From: a virus
DNA: 31,818 bases
Reading direction: 5' to 3' (one strand)
Virus record (IMG/VR): IMGVR_UViG_3300010885_062701
Location: 1-31,818 of that record
The translations under genes were made by a program, and so were the position numbers. Positions 25,601-31,818 of the stretch are shown here, in pieces. The notes under the pieces were generated by a model that searched no databases, was not told the origin of the DNA, and saw nothing but the letters and a program-made list of their open reading frames with translations. The number at the start of each line of letters is the position of its first letter. Positions within the stretch are counted from its first letter, which is position 1.

Positions 25601-25725
25601 GCGGTGAAAAAGAGCCTTACGGTGCAGGAACAACGAAGAGAACAGACGCAGCTCTCGATGCAGCTGAGAGCCAGATAGCTTACGAAGAGACATTCAAGCC
25701 TAACTGGTTAGGCAAATTGTTCTAA
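22651..25725 (+). CDS. large tail/baseplate structural protein (gp48/gp54 position)
   Basis: This 1024-residue protein starts at ATG 22651 with a near-perfect AAGGAGG at 22639-22645. The first 300 residues are Gly/Asn/Pro-rich and probably extended. Residues about 324-346 form a long uncharged hydrophobic stretch (A-F-V-T-S-G-V-F-I-G-A-V-L-A-A-A-L-L-G) that could cross a membrane. Residues about 650-760 contain F-Y-F-H-D-L-R-T-N-E-I-I-S-F-H-A-F and D-Y-M-W-W-Q-I-N-K-L-T-T-M-V-Y-P-Q-W, a block I recall from large virion proteins of marine myoviruses. In T4 the tape measure gene is followed by 48 and 54, the baseplate-tube initiators, so a similar role is likely but not shown. By eye, bases are more A/T-rich from about 24000 on than in the sheath genes. 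Confidence 0.68.
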   Translation: MPSTKFTPPYPLIDAGGDGVQFDGTDIPEEQKRTLGSYLSSLTHGFTPGFDSNNPNPYTGQDPPNHANPYSIAEGDATQNSFTSGLTGAVHEAMDLETQPSALFGDVSQIVDVSPKGQARSNHVGSGPDALDGVVGSQGPGTSTRVTTPNASRYAKTLGEALRDKNLNSGQTIVNDLEVSADNSFSRHEGIETARRVRLGDSLGKSYDTADIKRVDLKDLTGVAQSLMARAMGAPITATGPNQDVSKWLKGPWKQEPLNAATLRAAAAAPESLQDLNRTMASGGLDAFETGEAGEDQGRYTTKATPVPYGPDAPYTGFDTGSAAFTAFVTSGVFIGAVLAAALLGSAGSSKESKAAIPAEVNSGLKNNRRLKFGKFRYEEPPGSFASGLTKALDIASNVTGLTLTNPFYSPTNPTANYGDCVVAGLASFLGVSYGIDKDLILGSGFFVLNGNTAVILAETTARLTSVIFADPVQRQYYMNIIRTLNRNAYALGDIVTELKNAGLDLIGAGGGSNSIFDSTLFKFVNTLAQIGDLVYTQAAAIEHRGTDIETSPAYAYGTSAGFDLSKDKGASVTAKGFAARRVYGDKLVGLRGSTLGLADLPSAHLIPAGSTQSYRNLMTGNVADRMKGVVPSDVDGKLRISAETVRSIESALDAEYMPFYFHDLRTNEIISFHAFLDDITDSYTANYNSTSGYGRIENVQTYKDTKRSVACTFHIVGMNPQDFDYMWWQINKLTTMVYPQWSKGRELSGKINDSDFKFTQPFSQIPTATPVIRLRVGDLIRSNYSRFNLKRIFGYQSNDFGQSVSGLGAGISSFTVKPGEYYAVDAITGVVSGEMIKIFKKAENASGTVDPTNGVATLSIFAEGKLVTILVNYDEYTPKTYLNYDANGDIRDFYDAKNNFIVRSFESAAGMGLAAVVTQLGFTWNDALWGVGEDGPGNRAPRSCKVQMSFEPIHDIAPGLDHEGFNRAPIYPVGRLVNGIVEGGEKEPYGAGTTKRTDAALDAAESQIAYEETFKPNWLGKLF

Positions 25726-25743
25726 GATTGACGGGGAGAGAAA

Positions 25744-26037
25744 ATGGCCACCAGCAGGTATCAGAAAGATCAGATCATCGGGGCGCCTCAACGGCTCGCT
25801 TCCTCACAGGCGATCCTGCGAATTCGACAGGCAATCGCGAATGGTTCAATAGCGACCCGTGAGATCACCACCACCGAAGCGCAACGTCTCGATCACATCG
25901 CTGGTGATCTCTACGGAGATGGCAAGCTCTGGTGGGTTATCGCCATCGCTTCTGGGGTCGGCTGGTGGTTGCAGGTCCCGCCCGGGACTCGTCTCCTTGC
26001 TCCGACAAACGTGAACTCAGTTCTGGAGCTTGTGTAA
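25744..26037 (+). CDS. 53: baseplate wedge protein, T4 gp53-like
   Basis: This 97-residue protein starts at ATG 25744 with GGGGAGAG upstream (25733-25740). The core D-H-I-A-G-D-L-Y-G-D-G-K-L-W-W-V-I-A-I-A-S-G-V-G-W-W (split here by motif) and P-P-G-T-R-L-L-A-P-T is the LysM-like signature of gp53-type wedge proteins. T4 gp53 is about twice as long (196 residues), so this is a minimal form. It would join neighbouring baseplate wedges. The next gene starts two bases after its stop. Confidence 0.83.
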   Translation: MATSRYQKDQIIGAPQRLASSQAILRIRQAIANGSIATREITTTEAQRLDHIAGDLYGDGKLWWVIAIASGVGWWLQVPPGTRLLAPTNVNSVLELV

Positions 26038-26039
26038 CC

Positions 26040-29000
26040 TTGCCACGTTCACCACTTCTCAATGCTGCAACCAACGAGCTTGCTCAGTACTTCGGCGCGA
26101 TTACCGACGCTGATTACATCGACAGGACATGGGAGGCACGCCTTGTCGCCCGCGCGAATAGAAAAGCTGCTTCTACCACAACAAATCTACAGAGCTCATA
26201 TCGAACCGATCTCGATAAAATTAACGCGCTCGGGGACGTGATCAGGGTCGCTGCTGAGCCGAGGACAGGATCTCCATCAGCAGAGCATATCTCTGATCTC
26301 ATCAACGGAGCACTCAGCATCAGCGCCTTCCTCGGAAATGTGAATAATGTTGATCAATTGAGCGTCGAGGACAAGTACGGTTCACAGTTCAAGATCGCTG
26401 GTATCGGAGAAAAGAAGAGCATCTTTTCGGGCGCAAATTTCGAAAAGATTAGCGGAATCGGAGCTCCGAGCAAGATAAACACGTCCCCGACGGAACCCAC
26501 GAATCAGGCTCCGAACGTGTACGCTGTAGCAGTCGCGAATCCAGCTATGGGACCAGCGACGAGGGACATGGGACCGATCGAGGTTTTCATGAACGCGATT
26601 CCGACGCTTGAACTGTCGAAATGCGTTCCATATGTGAACGTTGAGCTTGTCACCTCACGTCCAGCGACGGGTGCGGATGGCAATACGGTCGCCCCGACTC
26701 TGCTCAGGTTTCTCAACCCACCGGGACTCGGGTCTGCCGACTCTGCGATGTTAGGCGCTCAAGCGACGCCAGTGGGATCCGAGGTTCTCGATTTTGGAAT
26801 CGGAACACGATCTGGCATGGAGCTTTTCACAGCTCCTCAGACGCTCGTCAACATGGACGCTCACGGAGCGGAGTACGTACCGGTTATCGATCGACTTCGC
26901 CCTCTCGCCTCCCTCGGTGAGCTTAGCGTCTCTGTTAAGATGCAGAAGAACACCTCATCATTCTCACAGATCAGGATGGAGATCACGGTACATGATCGAT
27001 CTCGACTTCGTGAGATCGCTGATCTCGTCCGACCTGATCTCTACGGAAGAACATTCATCGACGTCACTTACGGGTGGTCACATCCTGACGGGGGACTCAA
27101 ATCAAGCAACTCGTTCGGAAAGTTCCTTGACGCTTTGAAGGTGGAGGGTCGCTACAGGATTGCGACATCAAGTTACAACTTCGAGGAAGGCGGAGGAGTA
27201 AAAATCTCTCTAAATCTCTTTTCAGTGGGAAGCACGGATCTTCTAAGCTTATCAACCCGAGCAACTCGGCAGTGGCAGCATGATCTTGAACGCATAGTTC
27301 GGAAAGTGAAAGAAGCCCTAGCGCTCGTTCGAGCTTCGGGCCTCCCTGGTCCAGGGATGGCAAAGTACGATTTCGTGAATTCAATCACCGATCCAACATC
27401 ACTCATTAAAGCTGCGAGCGATAGCAGCTTCATGAATGCTCTTGACTCCCTTCAGGAGCAGAAAGGAAAGGGCATCACTATGGATAAGAGCGATGCCATA
27501 GTGAATGCTTTTGCTGACGCTTTCGGAGAGGTGACTCTGAGCAAGGGTGCGTGGAAAGCGAAACCAGGGACAAATGGCACAGTTTTTGAAATCGCTGATA
27601 AACTAAAGACAAGCTACACGGAGATGGTCGGAAAAATTCCAAAAATGGGAGATGATGGCATCTCAGATGATTTTTTCACGGATCTTGAGGGACGACGTGC
27701 CGGAGGTTGGTACGACTCGAATGGAGGCACGGCACAGCAGGCACTGGATTACGTGAAAGGTAAGAACCCGGCCGAATCGGGCGGTTTCTCATCGCTGGGT
27801 TCGATTTTTATGTCACTCGTCGCGAATCCGCTTGCTGATTCAGGTCAGTACGAGGAAGTTCAGGTCATCTTTTACCCTCTCAATGATTACGCGGGCGCTC
27901 TTCACGGCTGTCCCCTAAGCTGGTTTCCGATCAGCAAGAACAAGCTCAGCTCCTATGTGTCCGAGTTCGTGACCAAAAATCCAGAGATGTCGCTCCATCA
28001 GATGATTGAGCTGCTCAACAGTAGATTCGTTGGGTTTCCTGTCGACCCAGCTTACATGATGGCAGATTTTTACAACAAAGATAAGGCTTCGAAGGGAACG
28101 GCTGAGTTTGCCAAGGGCAAGAACGCAGCTTCATTCTTGGCGACCCAGGAGGAACGCTTAGAGAAAGTTGGTATCTACGAAAAGAAATTCATTCAACCGA
28201 AGCTTGGAATTTTCGTTGAGGGAGCTCCTCTTCTCGACGCGCGTGGAGAGAAGCTTCGCTACTCGGATGGAACAGCAAAGACAATAATAAAGATTCATGT
28301 CTTTGACTCAAGCGCAACAGCCACCAGAACTCTCGGTGAAATGCTCACGGCAGCTCGTGATGACCAACTCGGGGTGATAGTCGGACCGGTCTCTGATGCA
28401 ACACGTGAGGCAGTCGGCAGCCCGGGTAAGGAGTTCATCACTCAAAGACGTCAGGATCTCAATGCGGTCCTTGAAGCCGGTGAGAAAGCTGGATTGCTGA
28501 AAAAGCTTGACACCTCAAACGTTAAAGGAAGCGACGGAAAGCCCATTGAGGGTCTGCCACCGATGTACTCGGTAGCGGGAGACTACAATGATATCAAACG
28601 TCTTGTGTCTGCTGGAATGCCAACCTTCACCTACGGTTCGATGAACTCGGGAATAATCAACGCTTCACTTGCGAGCGTATCGAATGCCGGCTTTGGTAAT
28701 GCCATGATGGTAAGGTCATTTCAGGCTCCCGGCGAGGTGGCACCTGATGTCGTTGACGGCGGAGTTCCCATGCAGCTCATTCCAGGTTCACTGAGTCTCT
28801 CGACGTTCGGTTGTCCGCTCTTCTTCCCGATGCAACGTGTTTTCGTTGATTTCGGAACTGGAACTTCAATCGACAACGTGTACTTCGTGCAAGGAGCCGA
28901 GCATAAGATCGGTCCATCAGGATTTAAGACTGACGTCAAGCTCAGCTACGGTGAGGGCTTCGCGACCTACACAAGCTTGAGCCAGAATCTCGCGATGCTT

Positions 29001-29546
29001 GCCGTTCGGGTGAAGAATGCAATGTCAGAGAAAGCCCCGAGTGACGCTTCGCCGACTGCGCCACCCGCTCCCGTGAAACTCTCTGGTCCCCGGGAAGAGA
29101 AGAACGCGATTGATCGCGCAAAGATAAAGGAGCGCGAGTTCCTGCAGGCCGCTGGTCGCGCGATCGGCAAGTCACTCGCGCCCGCCGCACGCGTTGCAAT
29201 CGAAGTTCAGATGAAGATCGATGCTGAGCTGCAGAAGGTGAAGGACAGGATCGCGCTTGAGGTTGAGGAGGCAAAGGTCGCAGCCCAGGCGAAGATCGAG
29301 GCGATGATACCGGAGGAGGTCAAGATCGCCGCCGCTGAAGCGCAGAAGAAAGCTGCCGAGGTTGCTGCGAAGTACGCAGAGGTCCAATCTGACATCGAGC
29401 AGGCGAAGAGAATCGTAGAGCTCATCTTGAACGCTGACGAGTACATCGCCGCGATGGGAGCTGAAGCTGCCGGGATCGTCATGGCTGCTGCGAAAGAGGA
29501 ACTCGACCAGCAGCTGAAGGACAAACCGCCCAAGGCTCCGAAGTGA
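26040..29546 (+). CDS. very large baseplate hub-like structural protein with helical tail
   Basis: The frame is open from 25932, but that part overlaps the gp53-like gene and reads as shadow (Arg/Cys-rich). The likely start is TTG 26040, giving M-P-R-S-P-L-L-N-A-A-T-N-E-L-A-Q and 1168 residues; GGAG at 26025-26028 is somewhat far, so coupling to the upstream stop is likely. Residues about 315-350 have H-D-R-S-R-L-R-E-I-A-D-L-V-R-P-D and Y-G-W-S-H-P-D-G-G; about 935-955 has F-G-T-G-T-S-I-D-N-V-Y. I associate both blocks with hub-like proteins (gp27 or gpD type) of large marine myoviruses. The last 150 residues are Ala/Lys/Glu-rich and form a predicted long coiled coil. No lysozyme domain like that of T4 gp5 was noticed. 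Confidence 0.68.
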   Translation: MPRSPLLNAATNELAQYFGAITDADYIDRTWEARLVARANRKAASTTTNLQSSYRTDLDKINALGDVIRVAAEPRTGSPSAEHISDLINGALSISAFLGNVNNVDQLSVEDKYGSQFKIAGIGEKKSIFSGANFEKISGIGAPSKINTSPTEPTNQAPNVYAVAVANPAMGPATRDMGPIEVFMNAIPTLELSKCVPYVNVELVTSRPATGADGNTVAPTLLRFLNPPGLGSADSAMLGAQATPVGSEVLDFGIGTRSGMELFTAPQTLVNMDAHGAEYVPVIDRLRPLASLGELSVSVKMQKNTSSFSQIRMEITVHDRSRLREIADLVRPDLYGRTFIDVTYGWSHPDGGLKSSNSFGKFLDALKVEGRYRIATSSYNFEEGGGVKISLNLFSVGSTDLLSLSTRATRQWQHDLERIVRKVKEALALVRASGLPGPGMAKYDFVNSITDPTSLIKAASDSSFMNALDSLQEQKGKGITMDKSDAIVNAFADAFGEVTLSKGAWKAKPGTNGTVFEIADKLKTSYTEMVGKIPKMGDDGISDDFFTDLEGRRAGGWYDSNGGTAQQALDYVKGKNPAESGGFSSLGSIFMSLVANPLADSGQYEEVQVIFYPLNDYAGALHGCPLSWFPISKNKLSSYVSEFVTKNPEMSLHQMIELLNSRFVGFPVDPAYMMADFYNKDKASKGTAEFAKGKNAASFLATQEERLEKVGIYEKKFIQPKLGIFVEGAPLLDARGEKLRYSDGTAKTIIKIHVFDSSATATRTLGEMLTAARDDQLGVIVGPVSDATREAVGSPGKEFITQRRQDLNAVLEAGEKAGLLKKLDTSNVKGSDGKPIEGLPPMYSVAGDYNDIKRLVSAGMPTFTYGSMNSGIINASLASVSNAGFGNAMMVRSFQAPGEVAPDVVDGGVPMQLIPGSLSLSTFGCPLFFPMQRVFVDFGTGTSIDNVYFVQGAEHKIGPSGFKTDVKLSYGEGFATYTSLSQNLAMLAVRVKNAMSEKAPSDASPTAPPAPVKLSGPREEKNAIDRAKIKEREFLQAAGRAIGKSLAPAARVAIEVQMKIDAELQKVKDRIALEVEEAKVAAQAKIEAMIPEEVKIAAAEAQKKAAEVAAKYAEVQSDIEQAKRIVELILNADEYIAAMGAEAAGIVMAAAKEELDQQLKDKPPKAPK

Positions 29547-29581
29547 TGTGAAAAAGTAGGGTGGTCTCGTTAGGGTTGCTC

Positions 29582-30757
29582 ATGCTATCAATCTCGAGAT
29601 ACGCCCTTAACTCACCCAAGAACCTTGTCTTCGAAGGTGGTTCATCCCGTTGGGAGTCGGAGACTCAAGGATCCTGGATGTTAGGCGACCCTCAGGCATC
29701 GATGTCTGTTATCGCTCTCTTCGAGACTCTCGGGATAGAATCACCCGCACCGATCCCTCCGGAGTATGAGAGATCGATGGATGGCCTCGCGCGTGGCCAA
29801 GTTCCGTGGCCCCTTGTCATTCCGATCGGTGCGCTCCGGGATCACGCTGAACGTGTCAGCAGCATCCTCGAGGAAGCTCTGGAACGTCTCGAGGGCTACG
29901 CAGATGTCATGGCTCGCTCACGCCGCGTGCTCGAGGCCCTTCGACCCTGTAGGATCGATCTCGCAGCGCTTCGGATCTGCCAGACAGGATCGTCCTCTCA
30001 CATTCTTGATTCCTTCGAACCAGGACCTGATTTCATGGTTCAACCACCGGTCTACTCCCATGCGACCGCAACGGGTCGACTCACGGTGAAGGAGGGCCCG
30101 AGGATCCTCACGTTGCAGAAGGATCATCGTCGGATTCTGTCGAGCAGGTTTGACGGCGGTCAGATGATGCAGATCGACTTTGTGTCTCTCGAGCCCCGAG
30201 TCCTTCGCTTGCTTCGAGCTGGTGTTGCACCCATCGACATCTATTCCGACGTCTCAGAACGTCTCGGGGGGGCCGCGAATCGCAGGCAGGTGAAGCTTGC
30301 CACGCTGAAGATGCTTTACGGATCTTCACGGGCTGGTGTAGCCGAGGAAGTCGGAAATCTTAGCTCCAGCATGGTGAAGCAGATTGAGGATTACTTCGGA
30401 CTTTCAACCCTTCGGGCACGTCTCGCATCAGATCTGGGACGAAGTGGTATGATCAAGAGTCACTGGGGCCGGCCGCTCCCGGAAGCTCGTGACCAGCATC
30501 TTCTCGTTTCACACTTCACGCAATCCACAGCTGTTGACGTCGCGCTCGGAGGATTCGGTGACGTCTTGGAACGTGTCAAGGCACTGGATCTCGATGTCGT
30601 TCCCTGCTACGTCCTGCATGACGCGCTTCTTGTTGATGTTCATCCGGGCTCGATGGAGCAGCTGATGGCAATTTCTGACGAAGGAATAGATGTCGAGGGC
30701 TTGGGACACTTCGAAGTTTCCCTTTCACCGGCCTATGTATCACAGGAGACTGCATGA
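29582..30757 (+). CDS. polA: compact family A DNA polymerase (palm and fingers)
   Basis: This 391-residue enzyme is about the size of the polymerase part of Klenow. Motif A is D199-F-V-S-L-E204-P-R206 (E. coli DYSQIELR). Motif B is R234-R-Q-V-K238-x3-L242-x3-Y246-G247, giving equivalents of R754, K758 and Y766, with Leu in place of Phe762. Motif C is H346-D347. Other family A blocks are present: T-A-T-G-R-L before motif A, H-W-G-R-P-L-P and F-T-Q-S-T-A-V-D-V. D199 and D347 are the expected metal ligands, so it should be active. No 3'-5' exonuclease motifs are seen. ATG 29582 has AGGG six bases upstream; GTG 29561 in the same frame would add seven residues. T4 itself uses a family B polymerase. 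Confidence 0.88.
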   Translation: MLSISRYALNSPKNLVFEGGSSRWESETQGSWMLGDPQASMSVIALFETLGIESPAPIPPEYERSMDGLARGQVPWPLVIPIGALRDHAERVSSILEEALERLEGYADVMARSRRVLEALRPCRIDLAALRICQTGSSSHILDSFEPGPDFMVQPPVYSHATATGRLTVKEGPRILTLQKDHRRILSSRFDGGQMMQIDFVSLEPRVLRLLRAGVAPIDIYSDVSERLGGAANRRQVKLATLKMLYGSSRAGVAEEVGNLSSSMVKQIEDYFGLSTLRARLASDLGRSGMIKSHWGRPLPEARDQHLLVSHFTQSTAVDVALGGFGDVLERVKALDLDVVPCYVLHDALLVDVHPGSMEQLMAISDEGIDVEGLGHFEVSLSPAYVSQETA

Positions 30758-31194
30758 GCATTCGTGATAACCTGAAATCGAAGTACCGGAGCTTCGGAGA
30801 CAACCCACCACGATGGGCGGGAAGCGGACTCGGTCGTGCTGATCGTGACCCCGACGGATTGCTCAAAGGCTTGGGTCTTTCGAGATTCAGGGGTAAGGGT
30901 GAGGACGGACTTCAGGACATATACAATATCCTTGAGCTCGCGATAAGATCAAGCGTCCTCAACGGTCTCTACACTGGAATCAGCAAGCGTGAGAGCCAGG
31001 GACAGGTCATCGTTGAAGCTGCGGCTGATCTGTACCGCTTTGGTTCTGGCCAGGCTGTCATGATCAGATTCATCCGTGCCACGCTCGCTGCCGCTGACAA
31101 GCTGGGCTGGATCGCGATCCCCAGCGGTCTCAAGACGAACGTGACAAGCTCAGGAACAGGTGTCGTTATTAGTTGGGAAGGGTTTGCAAAATGA
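30754..31194 (+). CDS. hypothetical protein coupled to the polymerase
   Basis: This 146-residue protein starts at ATG 30754, overlapping the polymerase stop by ATGA, so they are likely co-translated. I do not recognise it. The N-terminal 50 residues are Gly/Arg/Asp-rich (W-A-G-S-G-L-G-R-A-D-R-D-P-D-G-L-L-K-G) and probably flexible; residues about 50-120 look like three helices with a mixed hydrophobic pattern; the C-terminus is a likely beta pair. No Cys, no membrane segment. A DNA-binding or polymerase-associated role is a guess from position alone. Confidence 0.72.
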   Translation: MSIRDNLKSKYRSFGDNPPRWAGSGLGRADRDPDGLLKGLGLSRFRGKGEDGLQDIYNILELAIRSSVLNGLYTGISKRESQGQVIVEAAADLYRFGSGQAVMIRFIRATLAAADKLGWIAIPSGLKTNVTSSGTGVVISWEGFAK

Positions 31195-31217
31195 ACGTCA
31201 TCCGCCAATAATAAGGC

Positions 31218-31802
31218 ATGATGAACGAACGCGAACTTACCGACCTCTGGACAAGCTACACCAAACTCGTTGACAAGATCGATCGCGGTGACGGTCTCAC
31301 TCGGATGATGGAAGATCTCGGTGAGAGACTCCTCATGTGTCCCGCTGAACCTCGAAATGACAGTCCCGGCTGCGAGCCGGGTGGTCTCATCCAGCAGGCG
31401 ATCACTGTCGCAAAGGGCATGAAGAAGCTCAATGATGGTTTCGGTATGGGAGCTTCGACGGAGTCCATCCTTCTTGTCGGTCTCCTCCACGAGCTCGGCA
31501 AGGTCGGCAACCTCAAGGAATCGTACTTCGTTCCGGAGGAGGAGAGCTGGCGTCGCGAGAAGCTCGGCGCTTTCTACAAGCCCAACGAGGGCATGTCACG
31601 AATGACGATTCCGGAGCGCTCGCTCTATCTCCTGCAGCATTACGGCGTCCATCTCACCGAGGAGGAGTTCATGGCGATCCGTGGTCCGAGCCGTCCGCCT
31701 GATTGGGTCGAAAGTCGTCTGGCTCCGACCGCCGAGCCAACGCTCACAATTCTCCTTCGCTCCGCACGTGATATTCTCGTCAGAAAGGTTGGAAGCGAAT
31801 AA
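31218..31802 (+). CDS. HD-superfamily-like protein with altered metal-binding residues
   Basis: This 194-residue protein begins at ATG 31218; the ATG at 31221 is equally possible and better spaced from AAGG (31213-31216). It has the frame of a phage HD-type hydrolase: P-G-G-L-I-Q-Q-A-I-T-V (residues 54-64), S-x-L-L-V-G-L-L-H91-E92-L-G-K-V-G, R-S-L-Y-L-L-Q-H-Y, and L-T-E-E-E-F-M-A-I-R-G. In active family members I expect G-L-I-x-H and H-D; here those are Gln60 and Glu92. If the alignment is right, two of the metal ligands are replaced and the protein may be inactive or use another chemistry. Relatives in phages are usually called HD domain or nucleotidase proteins. Confidence 0.62.
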   Translation: MMNERELTDLWTSYTKLVDKIDRGDGLTRMMEDLGERLLMCPAEPRNDSPGCEPGGLIQQAITVAKGMKKLNDGFGMGASTESILLVGLLHELGKVGNLKESYFVPEEESWRREKLGAFYKPNEGMSRMTIPERSLYLLQHYGVHLTEEEFMAIRGPSRPPDWVESRLAPTAEPTLTILLRSARDILVRKVGSE

Positions 31803-31810
31803 TTAAAAGC

Positions 31811-31818
31811 ATGAAGAC
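31811..31818 (+). CDS. possible start of a further gene, cut by the window edge
   Basis: ATG AAG AC at the right edge lies nine bases after the previous stop. Spacing fits the tight packing here, but there is no clear ribosome site and only two codons can be read. Confidence 0.25.

Noticed and set aside
25932-26039. N-terminal extension of the hub-like gene into the gp53-like gene
   Set aside because: The translated extension is Arg/Cys-rich and unlike the rest, and the overlapped gp53-like gene is clearly real; TTG 26040 is preferred.
29561-29581. Upstream GTG start for the polymerase gene
   Set aside because: The AGG before it has no spacing, while ATG 29582 has AGGG at a normal distance; kept only as an alternative.
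1-31818. Prophage or defence-island interpretation
   Set aside because: No integrase, attachment site, host gene, toxin-antitoxin or restriction gene is visible; everything fits a phage structural cluster with a few accessory genes.

Overview
The window looks like part of the virion morphogenesis region of a large, lytic-type, contractile-tailed phage (myovirus), distantly related to T4. This rests on recognisable T4-type parts in T4-like order, all on the + strand: the end of a gp23-like major capsid protein, neck proteins (gp13/gp14/gp15-like), tail sheath (gp18, in two copies), tail tube (gp19), a gp26-like protein, a 1431-residue tape measure protein, a gp53-like wedge protein and a very large baseplate/hub protein. 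Gene packing is typical of phage: ATGA and TGATG overlaps, strong Shine-Dalgarno sites, no gaps over about 115 bases, and no convincing gene on the - strand. The proteins diverge strongly from T4 and several are much longer, which suggests a large environmental phage. The host cannot be read from the sequence. No tRNA, CRISPR array, insertion sequence, integrase or host gene was seen.

Region 1 (1-5900): the capsid gene ends and is followed by a clean hairpin terminator. A four-gene accessory block then sits between capsid and neck: a LysM protein, a Pol-beta-type nucleotidyltransferase, a fusion of a ligase-like (KxDG) domain with an HxGH adenylyl/cytidylyltransferase, and a peptidoglycan-binding protein. 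The first and last proteins start with the same short helical leader (pattern I-x-E-x-x-L-R-x-I-x-R-E-E); the middle two end in a loosely similar L-x-x-I/L-x-x-E-S segment. A second strong hairpin closes the block.

Region 2 (5900-15770): neck and completion proteins, two tandem tail sheath paralogues of about 1000 residues each, and the tail tube protein.

Region 3 (15770-18120): a free-standing HNH homing endonuclease has been inserted after the tube gene. Its start codon is buried in a 15-bp hairpin, and a 24-bp perfect palindrome lies just upstream. A gp26-like zinc-ribbon protein follows; its 3' end overlaps a second frame at a run of seven T, just where other tailed phages carry frameshifted tail assembly chaperones. 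A small unknown gene leads into the tape measure gene.

Region 4 (18120-29550): tape measure, a small linker gene, a 1024-residue tail/baseplate protein, gp53-like wedge protein and a 1168-residue hub-like protein with a long helical tail.

Region 5 (29580-31818): the content changes to nucleic-acid metabolism: a compact family A DNA polymerase (palm and fingers only, Leu at the position equivalent to E. coli Phe762), an unknown protein, and a degenerate HD-type protein. The start of a further gene may lie at the right edge.

The most interesting items are the candidate frameshifted chaperone pair, the compact family A polymerase in a T4-like genome, the ligase-nucleotidylyltransferase cassette with shared leader-like peptides, and the hairpin-controlled homing endonuclease. 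All family calls come from reading translated sequence by eye; no database search was run.
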